Shown in pieces: positions 8,977 to 16,724 of a DNA stretch of 64,000 nt. How positions within the stretch are numbered: the first letter of the stretch is position 1; each line of letters opens with the position of its first letter. Origin of the DNA: Pseudomonas sp. GR 6-02. Lineage in GTDB: Bacteria; Pseudomonadota; Gammaproteobacteria; Pseudomonadales; Pseudomonadaceae. A program made the translations under genes and the position numbers. Location of the stretch: assembly GCF_001655615.1 (NCBI RefSeq), contig NZ_CP011567.1, forward strand, positions 1,435,001 through 1,499,000, read 5' to 3'. The notes beneath the pieces were generated by a model that saw only the letters and a program-made list of their open reading frames with translations, was not told the DNA's origin and ran no database searches.

Positions 8977-9642
8977 ATGACAAACACATCCCCGACCGTT
9001 TCCATGGCGGACAAAGTTGCCCTGATCGACAGCCTCTGCGCCAAGGCGCGGATCCTGCCGGTGATCACCATCGCTCGCGAACAGGACGTGCTGCCGTTGG
9101 CCGACGCCCTGGCCGCCGGTGGCCTCACGGCGCTGGAAGTGACCCTGCGTTCGCAGTTCGGCCTCAAGGCCATCCAGATCCTGCGCGAAAAGCGTCCGGA
9201 ACTGGTGACCGGTGCCGGTACGGTGCTTGATCGCAGCATGCTGGCCGCTGCCGAAGCCGCCGGTTCGCAATTCATCGTGACGCCGGGCATCACCCGTGAC
9301 TTGCTCGAAGCCAGTGTCGCCAGCCCGATTCCGCTGTTGCCGGGCATCAGCAACGCCTCCGGCATCATGGAAGGCTATTGCCTGGGCTATCGCCGCTTCA
9401 AGCTGTTCCCGGCGGAAGTCAGCGGCGGCGTCGCGGCCATCAAGGCCCTGGGCGGCCCGTTCGGCGAAGTTAAATTCTGCCCGACCGGCGGCGTCAGCCC
9501 GGCCAACATCAAGAGCTACATGGCGTTGAAAAACGTGATGTGCGTGGGCGGTAGCTGGATGCTTGACCCCGAGTGGATCAAGAACGGCGACTGGGCCCGC
9601 ATCCAGGAGTGCACCGCCGAGGCGTTGGCGCTGCTGGACTGA
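8977..9642 (+). CDS. eda: KDPG/KHG aldolase (2-dehydro-3-deoxy-phosphogluconate aldolase)
   Basis: This class I aldolase of about 221 residues splits KDPG into pyruvate and glyceraldehyde 3-phosphate, the last Entner-Doudoroff step. The RILPVITI segment (with the conserved Glu nearby at REQD), the GAGTVL motif, and FKLFPAE with the Schiff-base lysine are all present. I chose the ATG at 8977 because AAGGA sits 9 bases upstream and the protein then begins MTNTSPTVSMADK. In-frame GTG 8950 and ATG 8956 are earlier options lying over the pgl stop. A terminator follows at 9702. Confidence 0.95.
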   Translation: MTNTSPTVSMADKVALIDSLCAKARILPVITIAREQDVLPLADALAAGGLTALEVTLRSQFGLKAIQILREKRPELVTGAGTVLDRSMLAAAEAAGSQFIVTPGITRDLLEASVASPIPLLPGISNASGIMEGYCLGYRRFKLFPAEVSGGVAAIKALGGPFGEVKFCPTGGVSPANIKSYMALKNVMCVGGSWMLDPEWIKNGDWARIQECTAEALALLD

Positions 9643-9701
9643 TCTGATTTACCGGATATACCGGATTTACCAAACACTTCGTTGTGTGTTCTACGGCTTT
9701 A

Positions 9702-9733
9702 CGGTGCGCTTGGTCGGTGCACCGTTTTTTTTT
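9702..9733 (+). terminator. Rho-independent terminator after eda
   Basis: Stem CGGTGC/GCACCG with an 11-base loop is followed by nine T residues. It closes the zwf-pgl-eda transcript 60 bases after eda. Confidence 0.8.
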
Positions 9734-9860
9734 GCCTGGTGAAAATCCCCATGACTGTCGAAATGCTCTTTTTAGGATCGACATCACGCGATACATAGTT
9801 ACCGCATCTCGCCGCACGTCCAGCGTTAATCTGCGTTCATCTTATGGAAGAGAGAACGTC

Positions 9861-10586
9861 ATGGACGACAACACCTCGGCTGCACCCCCACTACCGGTTT
9901 ATCAACTGTCACCCGAGCAGATCGCCGGTCCGTATTTTCGAAATCCAAAACTGATCAGGCGAAACGTCAGCGAAGGCATGGACGGCATTCCCTTGGTGCT
10001 GCGGCTCACGATCGTCGATGCCATGACCGGTCAACCGGTTACCGGGGCATTGGTCGATATCTGGCATTGCAATGCGCGCGGGGCGTATTCGGGCTGGAGC
10101 AAGGTCAACCCGGACAAGGAAGTCGATGTGGATGATATCGGGTCGATCCCGCGCACCGACGACGACACCTACCTGCGTGGTGGGCAATTCACCGACAAAA
10201 TGGGCATCGTGCGGTTTACCACTATTTATCCGGGGTTCTATGCCGGCCGCGCTTTGCATATTCACGTCGCGGTACGCATCACAGCCGGTAATAACTATCT
10301 GGAAGAGCGGCACGTCGCCTGGGTCGGCCAGCTTTACTTTCCCGAGGTCGCATCAAGGTCGGTGCTCAATGCCCGTGAGTACAGCGGTCGAGCCGTCTCA
10401 CCGCTGACCAATGCGCAGGATATGTTTTATCAGCGCATGGGCGGCGAGGCCTCGACCCTGAATATTCACACCATCGGTCGAGACTCGAATGAGGACGGCT
10501 TTTTCGGGCACATGACCATCGGTGTCGACACGTTTGCGGCGTCATCGCAAATCAAGCCCGAGGACTTTGATAAATACACTGTGTGA
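9861..10586 (+). CDS. Intradiol ring-cleavage dioxygenase-like protein
   Basis: This 241-residue protein has the fold signature of protocatechuate/catechol intradiol dioxygenases: LVDIWHCNARGAYSGW (about 70-85) and YPGFYAGRALHIHV (about 124-137). These supply the Tyr, Tyr, His, His non-haem iron ligands and the Arg. A GLAGPYFR-like opening (IAGPYFRNPKLIRR) is present. No partner subunit or aromatic-degradation gene lies nearby, so the substrate is unknown. The ATG at 9861 with GGAAGAGAG upstream is preferred; the open frame extends further 5' without family similarity. The stop is two bases from the convergent aminotransferase stop. Confidence 0.82.
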   Translation: MDDNTSAAPPLPVYQLSPEQIAGPYFRNPKLIRRNVSEGMDGIPLVLRLTIVDAMTGQPVTGALVDIWHCNARGAYSGWSKVNPDKEVDVDDIGSIPRTDDDTYLRGGQFTDKMGIVRFTTIYPGFYAGRALHIHVAVRITAGNNYLEERHVAWVGQLYFPEVASRSVLNAREYSGRAVSPLTNAQDMFYQRMGGEASTLNIHTIGRDSNEDGFFGHMTIGVDTFAASSQIKPEDFDKYTV

Positions 10587-10588
10587 CG

Positions 10589-11770
10589 TCAGCGCAATTC
10601 GTTCAACGCCCGGGCCAGTACATCCATGTCCGCAGCCATGGTCGTGAGCCCCGGTGTGATGCGGATGCACGGGCCACACGCCGCGCAGCTGCGCGCCACG
10701 GTAAACAGGTTGTAGTCGTTGAGCAGGCGCTCGACCATCGCCTGTTGGTCGGCATGCCGGGTAAAGCGCATCGAGGTGATGCCGCAATACAGGCGCGGGT
10801 CATCCGGGGTCAGGACTTCGATCCCCGGTAACTCCCGAACGGCATCGACCCAGCGGTTGCGCAGGTAATTGAGCCGAGCGCCCTTGGCGACGGAACCGCC
10901 CATGGCCTGATGCTCTTCGAACACCAGCGGCAGGGTCAGCAGGGCCGGGATGTTCGGGGTGCTGTATGGCGTGCGGGCGCGAATGTCGGTGTCAGGGAAA
11001 TGCATCTCGTCCATGTCCGGGTCGATGTCGGCCAGGCGCTCGGGCGCGATGTAAATGAAGCCGAGAGTCAGCGGCGCACCGATCCATTTGTGCAGGTTGT
11101 AGCCGGCGAAGGCGATGCCCAGTTCATCGAGGTTGAACTCGATCTGGCCCAGAGCATGGGCGCCGTCGAGGATTACATCGATGCCATGCTCCCTGGCGGC
11201 AGCGGCGATCGCCTGCACCGGCATTACCAGACCGGTGCGATGGGTGACGTGGGTCAGGGCCATCAACTTCAGTCGCGGATAACGTGTGAAAGCTTCGCGG
11301 TACGTGGCCAGCAAGCTGTCGAAACTGGCGGGGCGACGGTGCTCGATCTCGATCACTTCCACGCCTCGATAGCGGGCCAGCCAACGCATTGCGCTCTTGA
11401 CCGTGTCGTACTCCAGATCGCACAGCAGGACCTGATCGCCCGGTTCCAGGCGATTGTAGTTGCGGATCAGCGACTGCAAGCCGTCCGAGGCGTTGCGGGT
11501 GAAGGCGACGGCTTCGGCCGGGGCACCGATCAGCTCGGCCAGCTGCGCGCGAATCTTGACGCTTTCGCCCTGTTCGAAGCGCTGGCGCACATGCACCGAG
11601 TTGCCGCGGTTGATGAGCTCGATGTTGCGCTGATACTCCTCGACCACGGTGCGTGACATGCGCCCGAAGTAACCGTTCTCCAGGTTCAGGGGGCCGGGTT
11701 CGACAGCATAGCGGTCGGCAAAGGTCTGCCAAAAGGCTTCATCACGGGCACGGCGGGTGTTATCGGGCAT
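10589..11770 (-). CDS. PLP-dependent class V aminotransferase-like protein (isopenicillin N epimerase-like)
   Basis: This 393-residue fold-type I PLP enzyme has RNASDGLQSLI (about 90-100) for cofactor phosphate, DVILDGAHALGQ (about 200-212) with the Asp that pairs with the pyridine nitrogen, and NLHKWIGAP (about 229-237) with the Schiff-base Lys. It belongs to the cysteine desulfurase/isopenicillin-N-epimerase group; the true substrate cannot be read from sequence. It lies tail-to-tail with the dioxygenase-like gene. The C-terminal CAACGPCIRITPG stretch has three cysteines, but nothing indicates metal binding. Confidence 0.85.
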   Translation of the reverse strand: MPDNTRRARDEAFWQTFADRYAVEPGPLNLENGYFGRMSRTVVEEYQRNIELINRGNSVHVRQRFEQGESVKIRAQLAELIGAPAEAVAFTRNASDGLQSLIRNYNRLEPGDQVLLCDLEYDTVKSAMRWLARYRGVEVIEIEHRRPASFDSLLATYREAFTRYPRLKLMALTHVTHRTGLVMPVQAIAAAAREHGIDVILDGAHALGQIEFNLDELGIAFAGYNLHKWIGAPLTLGFIYIAPERLADIDPDMDEMHFPDTDIRARTPYSTPNIPALLTLPLVFEEHQAMGGSVAKGARLNYLRNRWVDAVRELPGIEVLTPDDPRLYCGITSMRFTRHADQQAMVERLLNDYNLFTVARSCAACGPCIRITPGLTTMAADMDVLARALNELR

Positions 11771-11795
11771 GGGCGACTCGGTGCGATAGGGCGGT

Positions 11796-12035
11796 TCAGT
11801 GACGGGGGGCAGGTTTGCCGTGCTTGGCGCGCAGCGGTTCGAGCAGTTCCGACAGGCCGTTGTGGTCGATTTCCTGCATCAAGGCCAGCAACCCGCCCAG
11901 TTCCCCGTGAGGGAAACCTTCGCGAGCGAACCAGTTCAGGTACTGGCCGGGCAGGTCGGCAATGATACGGCCCTTGTATTTGCCGAAGGGCATCTCGCGG
12001 GTAATCAGCAGTTCGAGCTTTTCGGGATTCATCAT
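11796..12035 (-). CDS. DUF3820 family protein
   Basis: This is a small protein of 78-79 residues with the family core MPFGKYKGRIIADLPGQYLNWF near residues 14-35. Its biochemical role is unknown; relatives are small cytoplasmic proteins, sometimes fused to nucleases. Two adjacent ATG codons (12035, 12032) could serve as start. The open frame extends to 12272, but that part is AT-rich and unlike a protein. The stop is 26 bases from the aminotransferase start, so the two may share a transcript. Confidence 0.75.
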   Translation of the reverse strand: MMNPEKLELLITREMPFGKYKGRIIADLPGQYLNWFAREGFPHGELGGLLALMQEIDHNGLSELLEPLRAKHGKPAPRH

Positions 12036-12234
12036 CAGTCGTCTTGATTTAGAACAGTCTGGAAAATACAGGCATTCTGCATGCAGGCCAATTGACAGAT
12101 CATGCAAAAAAAGCGGATACAGATTTCGACTAAAGATTAACTCATTGAAATATAAGTAAAAAATTTCAATTCGAAGCTGGCATGCAGGGTGCAACGATTG
12201 ATTGCATCTTTCATCAACCGCAAGGAATTGAAAA

Positions 12235-12702
12235 ATGACCGACATTAATAAAGAAGCGATCTCTGTACTCAACGACCTGATTGAAACCTGTAAAGACGGT
12301 CAGGAAGGGTTCAAGACTTGCGCTGAAGACATCAAGAATCCCGAACTCAAAAACCTGTTCATTCAGCGCTCCGCCGACTGCGCCTCTGCCGCTGCCGAAC
12401 TGCAGGCCACTGTGCGTTCCCTGGGTGGTGATCCGGAAACCTCCACCAGCGTCAGCGGTGATCTGCATCGCCGTTGGGTCGATGTGAAGTCGATGTTCAC
12501 CGGCAAGGATGAAGAGGCAGTGCTGAACGAAGCGGAGCGTGGTGAAGACCACGCGAAGAAGGCTTACAAGAAAGCGCTGGATAAAATCAACGAGGACAAC
12601 CTGGTGAGTATTCGTGACACCGTTGAACGCCAGTACCACGGCGTGCAACGCAACCACGATCAGGTCAAAGCCCTGCGTAACCAGGCTCGCGCACGCTCGT
12701 AA
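12235..12702 (+). CDS. PA2169-type four-helix-bundle protein (DUF2383)
   Basis: This 155-residue, charged, all-alpha protein has the ferritin-like DUF2383 pattern (INKEAISVLNDLIETCKDG at the N-terminus, HHR-type helix pairs, QRNHDQVKALRNQ near the C-terminus). Relatives are stress- or stationary-phase-induced proteins of unknown function. There is no signal peptide. It is monocistronic: AT-rich promoter DNA precedes it and a strong terminator follows. An AAGGAA site lies 7 bases before the ATG. Confidence 0.85.
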   Translation: MTDINKEAISVLNDLIETCKDGQEGFKTCAEDIKNPELKNLFIQRSADCASAAAELQATVRSLGGDPETSTSVSGDLHRRWVDVKSMFTGKDEEAVLNEAERGEDHAKKAYKKALDKINEDNLVSIRDTVERQYHGVQRNHDQVKALRNQARARS

Positions 12703-12721
12703 GCGTTCGTTACCCATCAAA

Positions 12722-12747
12722 AACGCCAGCCAGTCTGGCGTTTTTTT
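12722..12747 (+). terminator. Rho-independent terminator after DUF2383 gene
   Basis: The perfect stem AACGCCAG/CTGGCGTT has a 5-base loop and runs into seven T residues. It starts 20 bases after the stop codon. Confidence 0.92.
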
Positions 12748-12804
12748 GTGTTCGAGATTGTAGGAGAACGAAACGCTGCATTCACCGTGGCGAGGGGGGC
12801 TTTT

Positions 12805-12934
12805 TGTGGCGAGGGAGCTTGCTCCCGCTGGGGTGCGCAGCGCCCCCAATCGGGCACCTCGATTCACCTGTTCCGGCGCGGAGCAGCTTTTACGACTGCT
12901 GCGCAGCCGAACGGGAGCAAGCTCCCTCGCCACA
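12805..12934. repeat. Long convergent REP pair, copy 1 (inverted orientation)
   Basis: The outer arms TGTGGCGAGGGAGCTTGCTC and its inverse bound about 130 bases. The inner halves differ (a GGGGTGCGCAGCGCCCC hairpin on one side, CGACTGCTGCGCAGCCG on the other), so the element has a direction. This copy is reversed relative to the three later copies. It shares the inner sequence TGAATCGAGGT (here inverted) with copy 2. A decayed extra GTGGCGAGGGG half-arm lies just upstream at about 12787. Confidence 0.92.
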
Positions 12935-12966
12935 GAAGCCCATCCAGGCCACGGATGAGTGATGAA

Positions 12967-13437
12967 TCAGCCGATGCTGATCGCCGGCAACGTCGGCAAT
13001 GTCACGGTCTGCTGTTTACGCGGCGCCAGAATCTCCGCTTCGCCATCCACTACCAGTTCATCACGCTGATTGAACACTCGGGTGGCGATCCGCACACGAA
13101 ACTTCGGCATTTTCTCGAGAATTTCCAGGCGCACAGTCAGCGTGTCGCCAATCTTCACCGGCTTCTGAAAGCTCATTGTCTGACCGATATAAATAGTCCC
13201 CGGCCCAGGCAGCTCGCAAGCCACCGCCGCGCTGATCAACGCGCCGCTGAACATGCCGTGGGCGATGCGTTCCTTGAACATGGAGGCAGCGGCGAATTCG
13301 GCGTCCAGGTGCACCGGGTTGTGGTCGCCGGACATCGCGGCGAACAACTGAATGTCGCGTTCTTCGACGGTTTTGCTGTAGCTGGCGGTCTGGCCGACTT
13401 CGAGGGCTTCGTAAGGGGTGTTGGTAACCTGGGTCAT
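12967..13437 (-). CDS. MaoC family hot-dog dehydratase
   Basis: This 156-residue protein of the (R)-specific enoyl-CoA hydratase group has the catalytic Asp/His signature FAAMSGDHNPVHLD (about 32-45) and HGMFSGALIS. It is expected to hydrate enoyl-CoA in fatty-acid or PHA metabolism. The ATG at 13437 is chosen because CAGGAA lies just upstream and the protein then opens MTQVTNTPYEALEVGQ. It is followed by nothing in the same direction; the lipase-like gene upstream ends 45 bases away and may be co-transcribed. Confidence 0.88.
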   Translation of the reverse strand: MTQVTNTPYEALEVGQTASYSKTVEERDIQLFAAMSGDHNPVHLDAEFAAASMFKERIAHGMFSGALISAAVACELPGPGTIYIGQTMSFQKPVKIGDTLTVRLEILEKMPKFRVRIATRVFNQRDELVVDGEAEILAPRKQQTVTLPTLPAISIG

Positions 13438-13481
13438 CTGTCTCGATTCCTGTGACGAATTAAATGAATCCACAAAAAAAA

Positions 13482-14426
13482 CTATTCGGCTCTGGGTGGC
13501 CGGCGGTTGCTCAAGGCCTGGGCGATCCAGTTCAGCACGTCGGCAGTCACTTCATCGCGATTGCTCTCATTGAACAGTTCGTGCCGGGCCTGCGGGTAAA
13601 TATTCAAGTGCAGGCTCTGGCAGCCAGCGTCGCGCAGGGCGTGGGCCAGATCTTTCAGACGTTTGCCTTCGCTCACCGGATCACATTCGCCGCCAATTAC
13701 CAGCAGCGGCAGGCCCGGATCGATCTGGGCGAGATTGGACGCTTTGCTGATTTGCTGCAAGCCGCCGAGCAAATCGATCCATAGCTGATTGGTGCAGCGA
13801 AAGCCGCAGAGCGGGTCGTTGGCGTACTTGTCGACCTCGGCCGGGTCGCGGCTCAGCCAGTCAAACGAGGTGCGAGCTGGCTTGAACTTCTTGTTGAACG
13901 AGCCGAACGACAGCCATTCGATCAATGCACTGCGACCCTTGGGACCCTGGCGCAGGCGTTCGAGACGAGCAATCTGCCGCGCTGCGCGATAGAGCGCCAC
14001 GGGCTGGAAGTTCGAGCCGCTGAGAATCGCCCCGTGCAGGCTGGCGCTGTGGTGCAGCAAGTAAGCCTGGGCGATGTAGCTGCCCATGCTGTGGCCCAAC
14101 AGCACGATTGGCACGCCGGGATGCTGTTGGCCGATATGTTGGTTGAGGCAGGCGAGGTCACCGACCACTTTGCCCCAGCCATCGCTGTCGGCGAAGTGGC
14201 CCAGGGTGCCGTTTTCAGCGGTTTTGCCATGTCCACGCAGGTCCGGTGCGTAAACACCGTAGCCCTGTTCGCAGAGCTTTTCTGCCAGGCGAGCGTAGCG
14301 ACCGCTGTGTTCCGCCATGCCATGGGCCAGCAGGATCACGGCTTTGAGCGGTGCAGTCGGCAGCCACTGGTTGACGAAGAGGCGGCTGCGGTCGCTCGCG
14401 GTCAGCCAGAAAGTGTCATGGATCAT
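13482..14426 (-). CDS. Alpha/beta hydrolase, monoacylglycerol lipase-like
   Basis: This 314-residue serine hydrolase has the nucleophile elbow GHSMGSY near residue 113, the oxyanion-side LLAHGMAEHSGRY near residue 33, and a C-terminal ARHELFNE supplying the His. This matches the monoacylglycerol lipase/lysophospholipase group (Hydrolase_4). There is no signal peptide, so it is likely cytoplasmic. Start 14426 has AAAGGAA upstream; the longer frame to 14525 lacks family similarity. With MaoC and fadD genes on either side, the area has a lipid-metabolism flavour. Confidence 0.88.
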   Translation of the reverse strand: MIHDTFWLTASDRSRLFVNQWLPTAPLKAVILLAHGMAEHSGRYARLAEKLCEQGYGVYAPDLRGHGKTAENGTLGHFADSDGWGKVVGDLACLNQHIGQQHPGVPIVLLGHSMGSYIAQAYLLHHSASLHGAILSGSNFQPVALYRAARQIARLERLRQGPKGRSALIEWLSFGSFNKKFKPARTSFDWLSRDPAEVDKYANDPLCGFRCTNQLWIDLLGGLQQISKASNLAQIDPGLPLLVIGGECDPVSEGKRLKDLAHALRDAGCQSLHLNIYPQARHELFNESNRDEVTADVLNWIAQALSNRRPPRAE

Positions 14427-14659
14427 GGCGATTCCTTTGCATGGGACTGCATGCGGCATGGGCGTCGTTGCATTGTATAGCGCATCCCGCGCGCGCCGTC
14501 TGATCAGGCAGCGCCGGGGCAGCAAGATTCACGGGATCAATGAGGACTGTGCGCATATTTGCCTGATTCACCATAGCTGCTAGTGTCCGGGAAGCACCGC
14601 TTTTCAGAAGTGATAGAAAAAGCGGCCCCGGATAGATTCAGGTAATGAGGACAAGAACA

Positions 14660-16348
14660 ATGCAACCTGATTTCTGGAATGACAAACGCCCGGCCGGCGT
14701 GCCCCTGGATATCGACCTTGGGGCCTATAAGTCGGTGATCGAGGTGTTCGAGCGTTCCTGCAAGAAATTTGCTGACCGCCCGGCATTCAGCAACATGGGC
14801 GTGACCCTGACCTACGCTGAACTGGAACGTTACAGCGCTGCGTTCGCCGGTTACCTGCAAGCCCACACCGACCTGGTGCCGGGGGATCGCATCGCGGTGC
14901 AGATGCCCAACGTCCTGCATTACCCGATTGCCGTGTTTGGCGCCCTGCGTGCCGGGCTGATCGTGGTCAACACCAACCCGCTGTACACCGCGCGGGAGAT
15001 GCGTCATCAGTTCAAGGACTCCGGTGCCCGGGCTCTGGTGTACCTGAACGTGTTTGGACAGAAGGTCCAGGAAGTGTTGCCCGACACTGACATCCAATAC
15101 CTGATCGAAGCGAAGATGGGCGACCTGATGCCCACCGCCAAGGGCTGGCTGATCAATACCGTGGTCGCCAAGGTCAAGAAAATGGTCCCGGACTATTCAC
15201 TGCCCCGGGCCATCTCCTTCAAGAGCGCGCTACGTCTGGGCCGGGGCCTGGGCATCAAACCGCTGAACGTCGGTCTCGACGACATCGCCGTGTTGCAATA
15301 CACCGGCGGCACCACCGGGCTGGCCAAGGGTGCGATGCTGACCCACGGCAACCTGGTGGCGAACATGCAGCAGGCGCGGGCATGCCTCAGTCAACTGGGT
15401 GCCGACGGTCAGCCGCTGCTGCGCGAAGGCCAGGAAGTGATGATTGCGCCGCTGCCGCTGTACCACATCTATGCCTTCACGGCGAACTGCATGTGCATGA
15501 TGGTGACCGGCAACCACAACGTGCTGATCACCAATCCACGGGACATCAAGGGCTTCATCAAGGAGCTGAAGAACTGGCGGTTCTCGGCGCTGCTTGGGCT
15601 CAACACGCTGTTCGTCGCGCTGATGGACCATCCCGACTTCAAGACCCTGGATTGCTCCAGTCTCAAACTCACCAACTCCGGCGGCACGGCGCTGGTCAAG
15701 GCCACCGCCGAGCGCTGGGAACAGCTCACCGGTTGCCGGATCACCGAAGGTTACGGCCTGACCGAAACCTCGCCGGTGGCCTGCACCAACCCTTACGGCG
15801 ACAAATCGCGCATCGGCACGGTCGGCCTGCCGGTGCCGGGCACGACCCTGAAAGTGATCAACGACGAAGGCGTCGAGCAGCCGCTGGGCGAACGTGGCGA
15901 ACTGTGCATCAAGGGCCCGCAGATCATGAAGGGCTACTGGCAGAAACCCGAAGCCACCGCTGAAGTGCTGGATGCTGATGGCTGGTTCAAGTCGGGCGAC
16001 ATCGGGGTGATCGACCCGGATGGTTTCGTGCGTATTGTCGATCGTAAGAAAGACATGATCATCGTCTCGGGCTTCAACGTGTACCCGAACGAGATCGAAG
16101 ACGTGGTGATGGCCCACCCGAAAGTCGCCAACTGTGCGGTGATCGGCGTGCCGGACGAGCGTTCGGGGGAGGCGGTGAAACTGTTTGTGGTGGCCCGTGA
16201 GTCGGGGGTCAGCCTTGAAGAGCTGAAGGCTTACTGCAAGGAAAACTTCACGGCGTACAAAGTGCCCAAGCACATCGTGTTGCGTGAGTCGTTGCCGATG
16301 ACGCCGGTGGGCAAGATTTTGCGGCGGGAGTTGCGGGATATCGCATAA
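14660..16348 (+). CDS. fadD2: Long-chain fatty-acid-CoA ligase FadD2
   Basis: This acyl-CoA synthetase of about 562 residues activates fatty acids with ATP and CoA at the inner membrane. The P-loop-like AMP motif is YTGGTTGLAKGAMLTH (near 213), the A5 motif is YGLTETSP (near 362), and the C-terminal hinge and lysine region is DRKKDMIIVSGFNVYPNE. The start at 14660 places GAGGA 8 bases upstream; an in-frame ATG at 14645 overlaps that site. It is the first of a tandem pair with a close paralogue (fadD1), the fadD2-fadD1 order typical of Pseudomonas. Confidence 0.94.
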   Translation: MQPDFWNDKRPAGVPLDIDLGAYKSVIEVFERSCKKFADRPAFSNMGVTLTYAELERYSAAFAGYLQAHTDLVPGDRIAVQMPNVLHYPIAVFGALRAGLIVVNTNPLYTAREMRHQFKDSGARALVYLNVFGQKVQEVLPDTDIQYLIEAKMGDLMPTAKGWLINTVVAKVKKMVPDYSLPRAISFKSALRLGRGLGIKPLNVGLDDIAVLQYTGGTTGLAKGAMLTHGNLVANMQQARACLSQLGADGQPLLREGQEVMIAPLPLYHIYAFTANCMCMMVTGNHNVLITNPRDIKGFIKELKNWRFSALLGLNTLFVALMDHPDFKTLDCSSLKLTNSGGTALVKATAERWEQLTGCRITEGYGLTETSPVACTNPYGDKSRIGTVGLPVPGTTLKVINDEGVEQPLGERGELCIKGPQIMKGYWQKPEATAEVLDADGWFKSGDIGVIDPDGFVRIVDRKKDMIIVSGFNVYPNEIEDVVMAHPKVANCAVIGVPDERSGEAVKLFVVARESGVSLEELKAYCKENFTAYKVPKHIVLRESLPMTPVGKILRRELRDIA

Positions 16349-16371
16349 CGTTTGAAGCTGCGCTACGCGCA

Positions 16372-16460
16372 TTCGCGGGCAAGCCTCGCTCCTACAGTGG
16401 ATTTGTGTCGCCCTATCGGGTGATCGACAAAAAACCGTAGGAGCGAGGCTTGCCCGCGAA
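16372..16460. repeat. Convergent REP pair between fadD2 and fadD1
   Basis: Arms TTCGCGGGCAAGCCTCGCTC and its inverse (GAGCGAGGCTTGCCCGCGAA) are separated by about 40 bases. The same arm sequence recurs at 40279-40370 and 47586-47663. Confidence 0.92.
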
Positions 16461-16544
16461 GCTTTTAAGGCTATAAGCCGCGAATTCAGCGGCTTTCAGG
16501 GTGATATAGGATTTTTGCTCTAAAATGACCGCTTGCCATTCTTG

Positions 16545-16560
16545 AGTCACTAAAGTGACT
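16545..16560. promoter_or_regulatory. Palindrome AGTCAC-TAAA-GTGACT upstream of fadD1
   Basis: This is a perfect 6-4-6 inverted repeat 165 bases before the fadD1 start. It does not match the PsrA (GAAAC/GTTTC) pattern. It may be a binding site for an unidentified regulator; no T-tract follows that would make it a terminator. Confidence 0.4.
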
Positions 16561-16724
16561 GTAGGGGCCTATTTAGGCTCTAGTCGGCCCTTGGCAAAGC
16601 TGCTACTCTCGGCGCGCTTTGTGACTTCTCGGCCTATGTAAAGCCAGATTCACCAATAGACAAACACCAATAATAATCGCATCAAATGCGGTGTTGAATT
16701 CGCGTTGCTGAGGAGTGGGCTTCC

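Larger units (their letters stand above)
16349..16724. other. Intergenic region between fadD2 and fadD1
   Basis: These 376 bases hold no convincing gene. They contain a REP-type convergent pair (16372-16460), a short palindrome (16545-16560), an AT-rich stretch ahead of fadD1 consistent with a promoter, and a GAGGAG ribosome binding site (16710-16715). The region shows that fadD1 has its own promoter despite the tandem arrangement. Confidence 0.7.

Noticed and set aside
9684..9860. 59-codon N-terminal extension of the dioxygenase-like gene
   Set aside because: It overlaps the eda terminator and lacks similarity; ATG 9861 has a ribosome binding site.
12805..12934. Palindromic arrays considered as CRISPR or transposon ends
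   Set aside because: The repeats are paired inverted arms without regularly spaced spacers, cas genes or a transposase, and recur singly through the window as REP elements do.
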